Assembly (NCBI GenBank): GCA_038093975.1
Contig: JBBPTG010000263.1
Span: 1 to 32,242 of the forward strand
DNA length: 32,242 nt
Source of the DNA: Chalciporus piperatus
Lineage: Eukaryota; Basidiomycota; Agaricomycetes; Boletales; Boletaceae
Reading direction: 5' to 3'
Below the pieces are notes generated by a model that ran no database searches, was not told the origin of the DNA, and worked only from the letters and a program-made list of their open reading frames with translations. Shown piece by piece: positions 31,501 through 32,242 of the stretch (the stretch's first letter is position 1; each line of letters starts with the position of its first letter). The translations under genes were made by a program, and so were the position numbers.

Positions 31501-32242
31501 TGCAGCAAACGCCGCGGTAGTTGGAGAGTTCAGCAGGTGATCCCCTTTTATGAATGGTAGAGAGTGTGGAGGGCTTTAAGGAATCAGGGAAATGGGATGA
31601 TGTAATGGTGTAGTTGACGAGCTGCAAAACAAGGTCGAGAGTGGAATCAGAGAAAAGCTTCAGGTACCATTTCTCCCATCCATCAGGCCCCGGGCAAGGT
31701 CGGCGGTTACCCCGGGTTAATAAACGTCGCAGGTCCGGTAATGACATCGGCTGAGGCCAGCGGAAGGGTTCGTTGTGTACGCGCTCAGCGATGGCGCAAA
31801 CGGAAGGGGAGGTTATCCAGGGTTTTTGAATAGGGTCTCGTTCCTGCCGTGTGTAGAGGTTCCGATAGTAGTCCATTGTGATTTGATGAATATCCTGGGG
31901 TGAACTGCGAAGGTCAGTGGGACTATCAGGAGAGCGTAAAATGACGGGGGGTCCCCAGTAGTTCTCTCTGGGATAGAGGCGTTTTGCGGAACCGCCATGT
32001 AATGTGGCAGCAATACGAGCCCGAGAGGACTGAGTGGCCCGACGGGTCAGTTCATCCTTTTCCGCGCGGTAGCGCAATTTGGCCAAAGAGCGTCGAGTTT
32101 GGACCAGAAAGGATAGAAAGTCCTGTGGCGCTGAGGGGACGGTAGTCGTCAATTGGAAGGAGGACATGTACTGGAATGCCCAAAGGTGAGTGTCGAGCAG
32201 AAATTGTAGACGCTGAGGATTCCGCTTGGCCGCAGAGATAAG
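28559..32242 (-). CDS. LINE polyprotein: reverse transcriptase, RNase H and Cys/His motif (partial)
   Basis: Copies the element's RNA at the target site (target-primed reverse transcription). The frame is open from the window edge to the stop at 28559-28561, about 1,227 codons. The Met at 32167 is internal: 25 in-frame codons precede it. RT motifs in order: the fingers (GPDGWEKWYLKLF, then FPDSLKPSTLSTIHKRGSP); motif A as RRDQMKGFDRL (about 31,290-31,315); motif B as KQGGPLSPL (about 31,110-31,130); motif C as EAMDDS (30,944-30,961). Motif C has Ala-Met where most LINEs have Phe/Tyr-Ala, but both Asp are kept. RNase H follows with ATDGS, LHAEVYAL, ATDHLTS and a final YVDRLAS. A Cys-x3-Cys...HH-x4-Cys motif (about 28,945-29,000) lies near the C-terminus. 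It has no internal stop, so the copy may be young. Host genes nearby have introns; this frame has none. Confidence 0.9.
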   Translation of the reverse strand, partial: LISAAKRNPQRLQFLLDTHLWAFQYMSSFQLTTTVPSAPQDFLSFLVQTRRSLAKLRYRAEKDELTRRATQSSRARIAATLHGGSAKRLYPRENYWGPPVILRSPDSPTDLRSSPQDIHQITMDYYRNLYTRQERDPIQKPWITSPSVCAIAERVHNEPFRWPQPMSLPDLRRLLTRGNRRPCPGPDGWEKWYLKLFSDSTLDLVLQLVNYTITSSHFPDSLKPSTLSTIHKRGSPAELSNYRGVCCSNLLMNLAYAWLNYRMMPYVAKMGIVPAGQIATQPGVQARDLLSFLSQLECWSNRTHTPIFALRRDQMKGFDRLEPEGFYDALRAYGFPEAIIDFDHSAQSNVPYRIKTAHGLTPTFVVSGVTKQGGPLSPLKSTLTTSLGSRWISDLSSTDPGCLRVSSSIKHTPHLPPHTSSLDITMLEAMDDSLFFASSLQSLNRSCLALERFQAAYGWITAWTKSLAWFHNTPLSPQETLMDSINPDCLSSPEVIRKPVRVVTDHVEFLRTEVNDPDRQADVLANMLTNFKFPPLRTRLPLTLLRRTISQILVSRIRPRLAYQPLRPADARQLDNNLATRVHEYLRFPFHFNADLLCLPLSLGGFGFPSISRLNYIAAVTGLLRDLNHHVPLFRTLAEITWADWCCTLNNCRDPLQSPTTSRSFLRSSRTLPWTWIVAHDALRMVDMSILRTDQSYLSTGQVGIRHVAKLSPSAPPPNVISNLAHAGFHTMHDLGAWQPHPYPSLSLFHVDPKAPALTRFTPAASNWDQIYAWLQPLRLSHLLQTSPSTLTVPPSARQIAAENAIQALTSFSSLPPLSHEHSSALIATDGSMFPASPDLFTHRRLTFATSSSTSTILASLPFPARSYSILHAEVYALVVAYLFSFSTSSSVSPVTIATDHLTSVNLISALSDPDSSTLMLLRSNPARSLYRWLLSILHRIPLHLRPTLTHVRAHTSDTSSLSVANTYVDRLASSAQHSSLPPIPLPLPTFTMDPYVLFHSSLGFVESDVARTFETLLSAHCAHRRDFRPSQTLARELYDLHAPPPYSYVHATSAYSTEVQLYARSSQLDSPDVRFRRLGDTSPWCHSGCAAKATIHHIFVACPSFAGIRDSHRHDVLAEVTTLLRDVPPPSRDLLLDATRRLFEDAPVWPQYLSRYYLGLVPPIDRVAPLPCRLSAALAGVWHTHAIRAAGHLWGTYRRRLRASQHFSSTDSALHVFLPEHLQSLL

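Larger units (their letters stand above)
28465..32242 (-). mobile_element. Non-LTR (LINE-type) retrotransposon, 5' end outside the window
   Basis: Covers the reverse transcriptase frame plus a ~95-bp 3' trailer ending in a short tetranucleotide repeat. No LTR is seen. At least the 5' part (normally an endonuclease domain) continues beyond the right edge. Confidence 0.75.

Noticed and set aside
1..32242. tRNA, rRNA and snRNA genes
   Set aside because: I looked for T-loop and anticodon-arm signatures and rRNA-like blocks and saw none that held up; a covariance-model scan would be decisive.

Overview
The window looks like nuclear DNA of a basidiomycete, most likely an Agaricomycete. Genes are broken by many short GT-AG introns of about 45-75 nt. 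The gene set (Spo14-type phospholipase D, DHHC palmitoyltransferase, agaric-style F-box proteins, a HET-domain relic, a Tnp2/CACTA-type transposase remnant and a large non-LTR retroelement) fits that group. A Rhizoctonia/Ceratobasidium-like source is a guess from the style of the Tnp2, F-box and LINE proteins; nothing here proves the species.

Layout. 1-3.1 kb is repeat- and transposon-derived: an inverted repeat, a 97-bp tandem duplication, a 750-bp degenerate 8-bp satellite that ends in a near-perfect palindrome, then the C-terminal part of a Tnp2-family transposase in four exons. 3.1-4.3 kb holds only exon-like scraps. 4.3-6.1 kb (minus) is a four-exon F-box gene. Its 5' end lies 73 bp from a 1.43-kb DNA element (6144-7572) that has 46-bp terminal inverted repeats, 7-bp flanking direct repeats and a decayed coiled-coil reading frame. 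Next (minus, 7.6-8.9 kb) is a HET-domain pseudogene with several frame changes.

9.2-20.3 kb is the conserved core: phospholipase D1 (24 exons by my model, about 1,609 aa, both HKD motifs intact, one GC-AG intron), a 101-aa Dabb-domain protein (minus), a 364-aa DHHC palmitoyltransferase (minus), and a 478-aa MFS sugar-porter-type transporter (plus) divergent from it. 21.0-24.8 kb has a small basic ORF, a 516-aa FAD-dependent reductase/dehydrogenase of the fumarate reductase/tricarballylate dehydrogenase type, and a 302-aa short-chain dehydrogenase. With the transporter these could form a small catabolic neighbourhood. A second F-box gene (25.2-26.6 kb, minus) follows.

From 26.6 to 28.5 kb I see no secure gene, only one unidentified minus-strand open region. 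From 28.5 kb to the window edge is a LINE-type retrotransposon on the minus strand (RT, RNase H, Cys/His motif) whose frame runs off the right edge.

All exon boundaries come from reading splice consensus and protein continuity by eye. For the complete genes the joined exon lengths are multiples of three. No homology search was run, so family names rest on remembered motifs.
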